In this document: positions 1 through 5,513 of the stretch, one piece after another
Layout: each line of letters starts with the position of its first letter
How positions within the stretch are numbered: the stretch's first letter is position 1
Assembly: GCA_937967805.1 (NCBI GenBank)
Contig: CALBTC010000083.1
Location: 1-6,443 of the forward strand
From: an uncultured Anaerolineaceae bacterium
Lineage (GTDB): Bacteria; Chloroflexota; Anaerolineae; Promineifilales; Promineifilaceae
Reading direction: 5' to 3'
DNA: 6,443 nt
Translations under genes and position numbers: made by a program
The notes under the pieces: model-generated
Database searches by the model: none
What the model was told of the DNA's origin: nothing
What the model saw: the letters and a program-made list of their open reading frames with translations, nothing else

Positions 1-4
1 TGTG

Positions 5-24
5 CCTCCGCGCCTCTGCGTTGG
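5..24. repeat. Edge of a low-complexity CTCTGCG/CTCCGCG-type repeat
   Basis: The sequence CCTCCGCGCCTCTGCGTTG repeats a CTCYGCG-like unit (CTCCGCG then CTCTGCG). Arrays of this kind are familiar as intergenic repeats in several bacterial genomes. Only the end is in the window, so copy number and extent cannot be judged. It could also be chance. Confidence 0.25.
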
Positions 25-91
25 CTTTTTTCAGGGAATCTGCCTATAAAAACGCCAGAGACAAAAGTTTAGCACCGATGTTCTAATAAGT

Positions 92-124
92 CAAAGCGGA
101 TTGGTTGGCTTACGCTTTGTTTTT
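92..124 (+). terminator. Weak candidate terminator of an upstream gene
   Basis: CAAAGCG (92-98) and CGCTTTG (113-119) are perfect 7-bp inverted arms around a 14-nt loop. The sequence then continues TTTTT (120-124). The stem is short and the loop large, so this is only a candidate intrinsic terminator for a plus-strand gene left of the window. Confidence 0.25.
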
Positions 125-282
125 GTCACTTTTGGCCCATTCCGTGTCGTAATGGAAACCCGGCTGCTCAACGAGATTTTGGCTGAACTGGATGGGGTGA
201 CGCCAGCGCCGGTCCTAAACATCTGAGTAGGTTCTTTGACTTAAAAGCCAAAGCCCATACCAAAAAAACCCGATTTTTGCCA

Positions 283-294
283 TGACAATGGTCA
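283..294. promoter_or_regulatory. Possible second CRP/FNR-family dyad
   Basis: TGAC-AATG-GTCA is a perfect 4+4 dyad containing the TGA-N6-TCA core shared by CRP/FNR-family sites. The right half extends to TCACA. Its centre (288.5) lies 22 bp, close to two helical turns, upstream of the better FNR-like box at 304-317. The short arms make chance occurrence quite possible. Confidence 0.2.
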
Positions 295-303
295 CATTCT
301 TTT

Positions 304-317
304 TGGATCATGATCAA
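304..317. promoter_or_regulatory. FNR/CRP-family activator box
   Basis: TGGAT-CATG-ATCAA matches the FNR-type consensus TTGAT-N4-ATCAA at nine of ten specified positions. Its centre is 310.5. If the promoter at 318-346 is real, with transcription starting near 352, the box sits at about -41.5, the classical position for a class II FNR-family activator. An anaerobic or redox activator of this family is inferred, and which member binds cannot be told from the sequence. Confidence 0.4.
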
Positions 318-346
318 TAGACACTGCTTGTGAATTATTACACAAT
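318..346 (+). promoter_or_regulatory. Candidate sigma70-type promoter of hydBGDA
   Basis: TAGACA (318-323) matches the -35 hexamer TTGACA at five of six positions. After a 17-nt spacer comes CACAAT (341-346), matching TATAAT at four of six. Transcription would start near 352-353, leaving a leader of about 100 nt before hydB. The weak -10 is typical of an activator-dependent promoter, and the FNR-like box ends immediately before the -35. Rex-type site 1 covers the spacer and most of the -10, which suits repression by occlusion. Confidence 0.4.
328..345. promoter_or_regulatory. Rex-type operator, site 1
   Basis: TTGTGAATTATTACACAA matches the Rex consensus TTGTGAA-N4-TTCACAA with one mismatch, in the right half (TACACAA). 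Rex is the NADH/NAD+-sensing repressor; it binds such sites when NADH is low and is released by NADH. The site overlaps the spacer and -10 of the candidate hydBGDA promoter. It is the first of two sites whose centres are 30 bp apart, each followed by TACG. A CRP-type reading (TGTGA-N6-TCACA) fits less well because the spacing is off. Confidence 0.65.
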
Positions 347-357
347 ACGCCGGGGGA

Positions 358-375
358 TTGTGCAATATTTCACAA
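358..375. promoter_or_regulatory. Rex-type operator, site 2
   Basis: TTGTGCAATATTTCACAA matches TTGTGAA-N4-TTCACAA with one mismatch, in the left half (TTGTGCA). It lies just downstream of the predicted transcription start, so a bound repressor here would block early elongation or cooperate with site 1. The mismatch is in the opposite half from that of site 1. Two near-consensus copies so close together argue against chance. Confidence 0.65.
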
Positions 376-453
376 TACGGGTGTCATAGCCACATATCCC
401 CTTGATCTGCTCTGTCCTATTAAACATTACATACACAAAAGAGAGTTGATTGG

Positions 454-1608
454 ATGTCTGATCTGAAAACAATTCCCAAAACCGCTTTGAACGAGTGGAT
501 TCAGCGGCTGCGCAGGCGTTTTCGTGTTGTGGGTCCACAGCCTAAACAAGGGCAGTTTGTCTTTGCGGAAATTGAAACGGCCGCAGAGATGGCGCTGGAT
601 TACCCAACAACCTGCGTGCCGCCCAAGAAATATCTGTTTCCCCAACAAGAGACCTTGCTGCAATACCACCTGGATGGCAGCCATATTCAGGCAGTGATTG
701 AGACAGAACCAACAGTTATCTTCGGCATTCACACCTGTGATGTGCAGGCGACCCGGCTGTTTGACCATATTTTTAGCCAGGGGTTTACCGATCAGCATTA
801 TCAGGCCCGGCGGGAAGATATTTACCTCATTAGCATTGAGTGCCTGTCGCCCTGTTCGGCCCATGCTTACTGCCATGATATGGGCACGTCTCATTTGCCG
901 GAAGCGGCCGATCTCCATCTGACGGATTTGGGGGATGTGTATGCGGTTCACATCAACACCCCCAAGGGCGAATCCTTGATTGCTGATACGTTTGTGGCGG
1001 AAGTTTCTCCTGCCTGGCAGCAAAGTTACAAGACCGTCATCAGTGAAAAGCAAGCAGCTTTTCACAAACGGCTCAAATTTCCAGTTGAGGCGCTGAACGA
1101 TCTTTTGCGGGAACGGTATAGCAGTCCATTGTGGCAAACGATTGGTGACAAATGCCTGGTGTGCGGCATGTGCACCCAGGTTTGTCCAACCTGTGTCTGC
1201 TTCAATGTGGTGGATGAAGCCAATCTGACGCAGACAAAAGGGCAGCGGACGCGCCACTGGGATTCTTGCCAGGCCACGACGTTTGCCCTGGTGGCCGGTG
1301 GGCACAATTTCCGCGAAGCGCGCATGGCCCGGCAGAGACATCGTTTTATGCGCAAGGGCAAATATATGCATGATGCTTATGGGATGTTGGGCTGTGTGGG
1401 CTGCGGTCGGTGTGGCGAAACATGCCTGGTCAATATCACGCCAATCGAAGTGTTAAACGCCTTATATCAAGAGCAAAACGGGGTGCCATTTGTTCCCGAA
1501 CATGAAATGGAGCTGAGTTATGAAAACGTTACTGCAAGAGGTGCGAGAGTCGCCGTCGATTTACATGCCGGTGCCGGCCAAAATAACGGCCGTACGCACC
1601 CTCACTGA
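454..1608 (+). CDS. hydB: Group 3b [NiFe]-hydrogenase beta subunit, [4Fe-4S] protein
   Basis: This 384-residue iron-sulfur subunit passes electrons between the hydrogenase small subunit and the flavin subunit in the cytosol. The family is also related to AsrA of anaerobic sulfite reductase. The N-terminal region shows family landmarks: GIHTCDVQATRLFD (91-104) and ECLSPCSAHAYCHDMGTS (129-146). Two [4Fe-4S] motifs follow: C234-x2-C237-x2-C240-x3-C244, continuing PTCVCF, and C314-x2-C317-x2-C320-x3-C324. The ATG at 454 is preceded by GAGAG (441-445), 8 nt away. It is first in the operon, about 100 nt below the predicted start of transcription. The odd part is the end: the last 29 or so residues (from Tyr356) are read out of frame through the start of hydG. 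This tail is rich in Gly, Ala, His and Arg and may not be a conserved part of the fold. AsrA is the main alternative, but the adjoining hydrogenase subunits settle the role. Confidence 0.92.
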   Translation: MSDLKTIPKTALNEWIQRLRRRFRVVGPQPKQGQFVFAEIETAAEMALDYPTTCVPPKKYLFPQQETLLQYHLDGSHIQAVIETEPTVIFGIHTCDVQATRLFDHIFSQGFTDQHYQARREDIYLISIECLSPCSAHAYCHDMGTSHLPEAADLHLTDLGDVYAVHINTPKGESLIADTFVAEVSPAWQQSYKTVISEKQAAFHKRLKFPVEALNDLLRERYSSPLWQTIGDKCLVCGMCTQVCPTCVCFNVVDEANLTQTKGQRTRHWDSCQATTFALVAGGHNFREARMARQRHRFMRKGKYMHDAYGMLGCVGCGRCGETCLVNITPIEVLNALYQEQNGVPFVPEHEMELSYENVTARGARVAVDLHAGAGQNNGRTHPH

Positions 1609-2371
1609 ACTAGAAAAACTGTACACCATTGAACTTCCCTACGGTCTCGTTCTGGACCATGATCCGGGCCAGTTTGTGCAGGTCTCCCTGTTTGGCGTGG
1701 GTGAAGCGCCCATCAGCATTTGCTCGGCTCCCAGCCGCAGCGGCAGCAGTTTTGAGCTGTGCGTGCGCAATGTGGGTAACCTGACCGGCAAGATGCATCA
1801 GCTCAATGTGGGCGATACAGTGGGCATTCGTGGCCCGTTTGGACGCGGTTTCCCCATGTCGCGATTCCGGGGCAAGGATGTGCTTTTTATTGCCGGTGGT
1901 TTAGGGCTGGCGCCGCTTCGTTCGGTAATTTATGAAGCGATCAGCCACCGTGAAAAATACAACCGTCTCATCATTCTGTATGGTGCCAGATCACCCAAAG
2001 AAATGCTTTTCCGCGATGAAATCAACGCTTTCAACTGGATGGAAGACGTCGAGATGTACACGACGGTTGATCATGGTGACCACAATTGGCGCGGGCCGGT
2101 TGGTTTTGTGAACAGCCTGCTGGATGAAGTTAATCTTAATCCGCATAATACGGCCGCTATTGTCTGCGGACCACCGGTGATGTACAAATTTATCCTTGAT
2201 GATTTGCTTAAATTGGGGGTTGCCGAATACGACGTCTGGCTTAGTTTTGAACGGCACATGAAGTGTGGTGTAGGCAAGTGTGGTCACTGCCAGATCAACC
2301 ACATTTACGCTTGTTTGGACGGTCCATCCCTTTCTTACACGGAAATCAAAGATTTGGAGGAAGCATTGTGA
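1520..2371 (+). CDS. hydG: Group 3b [NiFe]-hydrogenase gamma subunit, FAD/NAD(P) oxidoreductase
   Basis: This 283-residue ferredoxin-NADP+ reductase-like subunit exchanges electrons between NAD(P)(H) and the iron-sulfur chain through FAD. It is related to AsrB and to PyrK of dihydroorotate dehydrogenase. A beta-barrel FAD domain covers about 15-115, with the flavin-binding strand APISICSAPS (63-72) and GNLTGKMHQL (86-95). The nucleotide domain starts at VLFIAGGLGLAPLRS (121-135), followed by YGARSPKEMLFRDE (154-167) and VCGPPVMYKF (215-224). A C-terminal [2Fe-2S] site uses Cys249, Cys254, Cys257 and Cys265. The ATG at 1520 has GGAG (1509-1512) 7 nt upstream, and the following sequence MPVPAKITAV aligns with the usual family N-terminus. 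It overlaps hydB by 89 nt and hydD by 4 nt, which suggests translational coupling. NAD versus NADP preference is not decided by the visible motifs. Confidence 0.93.
   Translation: MKTLLQEVRESPSIYMPVPAKITAVRTLTELEKLYTIELPYGLVLDHDPGQFVQVSLFGVGEAPISICSAPSRSGSSFELCVRNVGNLTGKMHQLNVGDTVGIRGPFGRGFPMSRFRGKDVLFIAGGLGLAPLRSVIYEAISHREKYNRLIILYGARSPKEMLFRDEINAFNWMEDVEMYTTVDHGDHNWRGPVGFVNSLLDEVNLNPHNTAAIVCGPPVMYKFILDDLLKLGVAEYDVWLSFERHMKCGVGKCGHCQINHIYACLDGPSLSYTEIKDLEEAL
2356..2360 (+). promoter_or_regulatory. Ribosome binding site fixing the hydD start
   Basis: GGAGG lies 7 nt before the GTG at 2368, inside the end of hydG. It supports this GTG rather than the in-frame ATG at 2263. The latter would add 35 residues that are merely another frame of the hydG [2Fe-2S] domain. 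Confidence 0.8.
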
Positions 2372-3147
2372 ACGCATCGACGAATGGTTTGCCACGCGTG
2401 GCATTTTTTGATTTTACCAGCTGTGAAGGCTGCCAGCTCACCGTTTTGGATGCGCTGCAAACCCATCCGGAACTGCTGAAGGTGATTAATATTGTTGAAT
2501 TCCGCGAGGCGACCAGTACGCGCAGCGAGGATTACCAGATTGCGTTTGTTGAAGGATCATGTACACGTCCCGGTGATGAGGCAAGGTTGAAGCGGATTCG
2601 GGAAACGGCCGCCTACGTCATTGCCCTCGGTGCCTGTGCCCATCTCGGTGGGATTAACGCCATTCGCAACCGGCAGCCGCTGCCAGACGTGCGCGAATAC
2701 GTCTACGGCGACAAGGCTGAATGGTACGATACCTATCCGGTACGGGCCATCGACCAGGTAATCCCGGTGGATGCCGTGATTCCTGGCTGCCCCATTGACC
2801 GGGAAGAGTTTGTGCGCGTTGTGACGGTATTGCTGCAAGGGCGGCAACCTAAGCTGCCAGATTATCCCATGTGCATTGAATGCAAGCTGCAGGAAAACGT
2901 TTGTGTGTATGAGCGGGGCCAGGTTTGCCTGGGTCCCATCATTCGTGCGGGTTGTAACGCGGTTTGCCCGGCTTACGGCTTTGGCTGTGAAGGCTGCCGC
3001 GGCACGGTTTCGGCACCCAACATGGATTCATTCAGGGAGACGCTGGCCAGACGTGGCTTGAATCCAACGGAAATTGAAGAGAAGATGAGCCTCTTTTTAA
3101 CCAACCAGAAGGTGCTGGACCTGCAAAAGGAGGCGGTCAATGTCTAA
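2368..3147 (+). CDS. hydD: Group 3b [NiFe]-hydrogenase delta (small) subunit
   Basis: This 259-residue small subunit carries electrons from the NiFe site of HydA through three [4Fe-4S] clusters. The N-terminus has the proximal cluster motif FTSCEGCQL (Cys19, Cys22), with further ligands Cys90 in GACAHLGG and Cys141 in IPGCP. Eight more cysteines (169, 172, 179, 187, 196, 200, 207, 210) suit the medial and distal clusters. There is no twin-arginine signal peptide, so the enzyme is cytosolic, as expected for group 3. GTG at 2368 is chosen because GGAGG precedes it by 7 nt and because it gives the usual short N-terminus before VAFFDFTSCEGC. It overlaps the hydG stop by 4 nt (GTGA) and hydA by 8 nt. 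An extra cysteine, Cys65 in EGSCTRPGDE, lies where an acidic or small residue is common. This may be a local variation. Confidence 0.93.
   Translation: MNASTNGLPRVAFFDFTSCEGCQLTVLDALQTHPELLKVINIVEFREATSTRSEDYQIAFVEGSCTRPGDEARLKRIRETAAYVIALGACAHLGGINAIRNRQPLPDVREYVYGDKAEWYDTYPVRAIDQVIPVDAVIPGCPIDREEFVRVVTVLLQGRQPKLPDYPMCIECKLQENVCVYERGQVCLGPIIRAGCNAVCPAYGFGCEGCRGTVSAPNMDSFRETLARRGLNPTEIEEKMSLFLTNQKVLDLQKEAVNV
3127..3133 (+). promoter_or_regulatory. Strong ribosome binding site of hydA
   Basis: AAGGAGG lies 6 nt before the hydA ATG at 3140 and inside the last codons of hydD. It is the strongest Shine-Dalgarno sequence in the window, which is consistent with high and coupled translation of the large subunit. 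Confidence 0.8.
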
Positions 3148-4429
3148 CGTAAAAGTGAATGTCCACCATCTGACGCGGGTGGAAGGGCATGGCAACATCG
3201 TGGTGGATGTGGTCAATGGTCAGCTCAAGCAATGCGACCTGCAAATTGTGGAAACCCCTCGCTTTTTTGAGGCGATGCTGCGCGGTAAACCGTATCAAAA
3301 TGCTTCGCGCATTACCTCCCGCATTTGCGGGATTTGTGCGGTTGGCCATGCGACTGCCTCATTGCGGGCTTCTGAAGCGGCGCTGGGGGTGGAACTGAGT
3401 GAACAGACCAAGCTGCTGCGCCGTCTGAACTTTTTGGGCGAGATGCTGGACAGTCATATCTTGCATGCCTACATGCTGGTTGCCCCCGATTTTTTGGGTG
3501 CGGCCAGCGTGATTCCGCTGGCGACGACCGCGCCGGATGTGGTGCTGCGGGCGCTGCGCATGAAGAAGCTGGCCGGCGACTTGTGCCGGGTGATTGCCGG
3601 ACGACATACGCACCCTATTGCGATGGTGGTTGGTGGCTTTTCCCATTTTCCGATGGCCGTTGAGCTGTATGAGTTGCGCGAACGGTTTGATAAGATGCGG
3701 GCTGACGTGGTGGCGACGGCCGATTTATTCCAAACGCTCAAGCTGCCCCAATTTGAACGGGAGACAGAATACATTGCCCTACGCCGTGACGATGGCATGT
3801 ATGGCTTCATCGACGGCGAGATTGTGAGCACAGATGGTGGCAGTTGGCCGGTTTCGGCTTACAAAACGGTGACTAATGAATATTTGGTGCCGCATTCATC
3901 AGCCAAACATGCGCAAAACCAGCGCGACTCTTACATGGTGGGAGCACTGGCGCGCTTCAACGTGAATCATGACCTGCTGCATCCGGTGGCCAAGGAAGTG
4001 GCTGCCGGGCTGGGCTTGAAGCCAAAAGTAACCAATCCTTACCTGATTACCGTGGCGCAGGTGGTGGAAATTGCTCACTGCGTGGAAGTAGCGATTCAGC
4101 TGATTGATACGCTGTTGCAGCGAGAGATTGCCTGGGAGGAGCCGGCTCCGCCCACACGCCAGAGTGGCGAAGGCGTAGGGGCATGTGAAGTGCCGCGCGG
4201 CACGCTGTTCCACCATTACATCATTGAAGATGGCGTCATTGTGGGATCGAACTGCATTATTCCCACGGGGCAAAATTTGGCGAACATTGAACTGGACATG
4301 AAGGAATTGGTGCCTACGATTCTGCATAGAACGCAAGAGCAAATTACGCATTCATTGGAAATGCTGGTGCGGGCGTATGATCCGTGTATTTCTTGTTCGA
4401 CGCATTTGCTGGATGTGAGGTTTGAATAA
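3140..4429 (+). CDS. hydA: Group 3b [NiFe]-hydrogenase alpha (large, catalytic) subunit
   Basis: This 429-residue subunit houses the NiFe(CN)2CO site and carries out reversible H2 oxidation. In group 3b enzymes this is coupled to NAD(P), and some members also reduce sulfur or polysulfide. The four cysteine ligands are all present: Cys63 and Cys66 in RICGICAVGHATAS (61-74), and Cys416 and Cys419 in DPCISCSTH (414-422). LTRVEGHGNI (11-20) is the conserved N-terminal motif containing Glu15. The protein ends with a seven-residue extension after His422 (LLDVRFE). This is the tail normally removed by the maturation endopeptidase, and a matching protease gene lies downstream. The start is fixed by AAGGAGG 6 nt upstream, and the gene overlaps hydD by 8 nt. 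Length and motifs look intact, with no sign of decay. Assignment to 3b rather than 3a, 3c or 3d rests on the hydB-hydG-hydD-hydA gene set. Confidence 0.95.
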   Translation: MSNVKVNVHHLTRVEGHGNIVVDVVNGQLKQCDLQIVETPRFFEAMLRGKPYQNASRITSRICGICAVGHATASLRASEAALGVELSEQTKLLRRLNFLGEMLDSHILHAYMLVAPDFLGAASVIPLATTAPDVVLRALRMKKLAGDLCRVIAGRHTHPIAMVVGGFSHFPMAVELYELRERFDKMRADVVATADLFQTLKLPQFERETEYIALRRDDGMYGFIDGEIVSTDGGSWPVSAYKTVTNEYLVPHSSAKHAQNQRDSYMVGALARFNVNHDLLHPVAKEVAAGLGLKPKVTNPYLITVAQVVEIAHCVEVAIQLIDTLLQREIAWEEPAPPTRQSGEGVGACEVPRGTLFHHYIIEDGVIVGSNCIIPTGQNLANIELDMKELVPTILHRTQEQITHSLEMLVRAYDPCISCSTHLLDVRFE

Positions 4430-4438
4430 ATTTTGATT

Positions 4439-4472
4439 TAGGGTTGGGGAGCGTGCTCCCCAACCCTATTTT
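4439..4472 (+). terminator. Strong hairpin with T tract between hydA and the protease gene
   Basis: TAGGGTTGGGGAGC (4439-4452) and GCTCCCCAACCCTA (4455-4468) form a perfect 14-bp inverted repeat with only GT between them, followed by TTTT. It starts 10 nt after the hydA stop codon. It has the look of an intrinsic terminator. The next gene begins only 8 nt beyond it on the same strand, so it could act as a partial terminator or attenuator, or protect the 3' end of the hydBGDA messenger. Its TAGG...CCTA ends recur in two other palindromes of the window. Confidence 0.75.
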
Positions 4473-4475
4473 GCT

Positions 4476-4958
4476 ATGAAAACGTTGGTTTTGGCTTTGG
4501 GCAATCCGCTGCGAGGGGATGATGGGGTGGGGAGTGTGGTGTTGGCGCGGTTGGGGGGAACGGCCGTATCCATCCCCCACATCACCCTCATCGACGGCGG
4601 CACGCCCGGCCTGGAAACAGCCTTAACGCTGCAAGGATATGACAAGGTCATTGTGATTGACGCCGCCAATTTTGGAGCCGAACCCGGCACCTGGCGGCGT
4701 TTTCCCTTGTCTGAGGTGTCATTGATTCAGCAGGCCAATATGAACGGCACGCTGCATGACGCCGGTTTGGCGGAGGCACTGGCTCTGGCCGAAGCGTTAG
4801 GTATTTTGCCCCCTGAGATTATCCTGTACGGGATTCAGCCGGAGTCGGTGGCGTGGGAGACTGGGCTGAGTGAGGTCGTGCAGCAAGCTCTCCCTGTGAT
4901 TTGCCGGCAAATTCAGGCCGAGCTTTCCTACGTTGAGGACTGGCAGTCCTTGCTCTAA
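4476..4958 (+). CDS. Hydrogenase maturation endopeptidase (HyaD/HybD/HycI family)
   Basis: This 160-residue cytosolic protease removes the C-terminal tail of the [NiFe]-hydrogenase large subunit after nickel insertion. The N-terminus LVLALGNPLRGDDGVG (4-19) is the family signature. The nickel-sensing residues of the family are matched by Asp16, Asp62 (VIDAAN) and His94 (TLHDAG). DGGTPG (40-45) is also typical. The length of about 160 is normal. It follows hydA on the same strand with a strong hairpin between, and its partner is most likely the LLDVRFE tail of HydA. No Shine-Dalgarno sequence is visible in the last 15 nt before the ATG, so translation may be weak. The first 30 codons are unusually G- and T-rich. 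The last codons (encoding EDWQSLL) come from a palindromic repeat, so the extreme C-terminus may not be ancestral. No specific gene symbol is assigned. Confidence 0.9.
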   Translation: MKTLVLALGNPLRGDDGVGSVVLARLGGTAVSIPHITLIDGGTPGLETALTLQGYDKVIVIDAANFGAEPGTWRRFPLSEVSLIQQANMNGTLHDAGLAEALALAEALGILPPEIILYGIQPESVAWETGLSEVVQQALPVICRQIQAELSYVEDWQSLL

Positions 4959-4996
4959 ACGGGGTTGAAATTTAAGCAGTTAGGACTGCCAGTCCT
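4936..4996. repeat. Nested palindromic inverted repeat between convergent genes
   Basis: AGGACTGGCAGTCCT (4936-4950) and AGGACTGCCAGTCCT (4982-4996) are perfect inverted copies of each other across 31 nt. Each arm is also nearly palindromic by itself, with 7-bp half-arms around one base. The left arm lies inside the final codons of the protease gene, and the right arm lies before the stop codon of the minus-strand thioesterase gene. A bidirectional terminator is the simplest role. A small palindromic mobile repeat is the alternative. Confidence 0.75.
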
Positions 4997-5009
4997 AGAA
5001 TCCATCGAT

Positions 5010-5513
5010 CTAAGCTGAAAAAATGAAGCAAGTAGTGGTGCCGTGAGCGTAGAGTTTGCCGTCGGCATCAACCAGCTTGCCTTCGGCGGTGGCGATGCGC
5101 CGCCCGCCGTGCACGACGCTGCCAATACAGCGCAGCGGGCCGGTGTCTTGCAGGATGGGGCGGACGAAGTTAACCTTCATCTCCACGGTGGTATAGCCTG
5201 TTCCGGCTGGCAACTGCGTGTGGATGGCGCAGCTCATGGCCGAATCCAGCAGCGTGGCGATGACGCCACCGTGCACAGCCCCCAGCGGATTGTAGTGAAA
5301 TTCTGAGCAGTCGATTTCGAATACGGCCGTTCCCTCCATCGCTTCCGTAAGCTGAAAATCGAGCGTTTTAGCAATAGGCGGTTGGGGCAGATTGCCGCTG
5401 ATCATCTCGCCGAAAAATTCCAGCCCGCTTTTTTGGCGAGCAGCCTCAGCAGTTGTGATGGGGTCTTGCCAGGTGTAGGTACGGGAACGGCCGTTATCAT
5501 TCTCAGGTGTCAT
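5010..5513 (-). CDS. PaaI-family hotdog-fold thioesterase
   Basis: This 167-residue protein is of the PaaI/YbgC-like acyl-CoA thioesterase superfamily, which hydrolyses acyl- or aryl-CoA thioesters in the cytosol. The core is visible as NPLGAVHGGVIATLLDSAM (75-93). HGG sits at 81-83 and Asp90, on the long helix, is the likely catalytic acid. Later strands include TTVEMKVNFVRPI (108-120) and GGRRIATAEGKLVDADGKLYAHGTTTC (136-162). An N-terminal extension of about 45 residues precedes the domain, as is common in this family. The ATG at 5513 has GGAG on the minus strand (5524-5527) about 10 nt upstream, a little far. It is convergent with the protease gene and divergent from the TVP38-family gene, so it is probably transcribed alone. 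The substrate is unknown, and nothing links it to the hydrogenase beyond proximity. Confidence 0.88.
   Translation of the reverse strand: MTPENDNGRSRTYTWQDPITTAEAARQKSGLEFFGEMISGNLPQPPIAKTLDFQLTEAMEGTAVFEIDCSEFHYNPLGAVHGGVIATLLDSAMSCAIHTQLPAGTGYTTVEMKVNFVRPILQDTGPLRCIGSVVHGGRRIATAEGKLVDADGKLYAHGTTTCFIFSA

Larger units (their letters stand above)
1..453. other. Non-coding region upstream of the hydrogenase operon
   Basis: No convincing gene was found in these 453 bases on either strand. From left to right it holds a repeat-like left edge (about 5-24), a weak stem-loop followed by T residues (92-124), and a short ATG-to-TGA frame at 152-226. That frame encodes a peptide containing RLLNEILAELDGV, which faintly resembles the segment after Walker B in AAA+ ATPases but has no family context around it. 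A featureless A-rich stretch follows at about 227-280. The regulatory block at 283-375 comes next, and then an untranslated leader of about 100 nt before hydB. Minus-strand frames such as 168-365 have no ribosome binding site and resemble no known protein. Confidence 0.7.

Noticed and set aside
328..375. CRP sites as the explanation of the tandem dyads
   Set aside because: The CRP consensus TGTGA-N6-TCACA fits neither dyad well: right-half TACAC and left-half TGTGC break it. The longer TTGTGAA-N4-TTCACAA pattern fits both with one mismatch each.
427..1371. Long minus-strand open frame of 314 codons
   Set aside because: It lies antisense to hydB, whose cysteine motifs prove the plus strand. 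The minus-strand product resembles no known family and has the composition of a shadow frame.
2263..2367. Longer hydD starting at the ATG at 2263
   Set aside because: The extra 35 residues are an out-of-frame reading of the hydG [2Fe-2S] domain. The GTG at 2368 has a GGAGG at ideal spacing.
454..2371. Anaerobic sulfite reductase AsrA/AsrB
   Set aside because: HydB and HydG are homologous to AsrA and AsrB, but the overlapping genes that follow are hydrogenase small and large subunits, and there is no sulfite reductase (AsrC) gene.
1991..2404. Minus-strand open frame of 137 codons
   Set aside because: It is antisense to hydG and the start of hydD, and shows no motif or ribosome binding site of its own.
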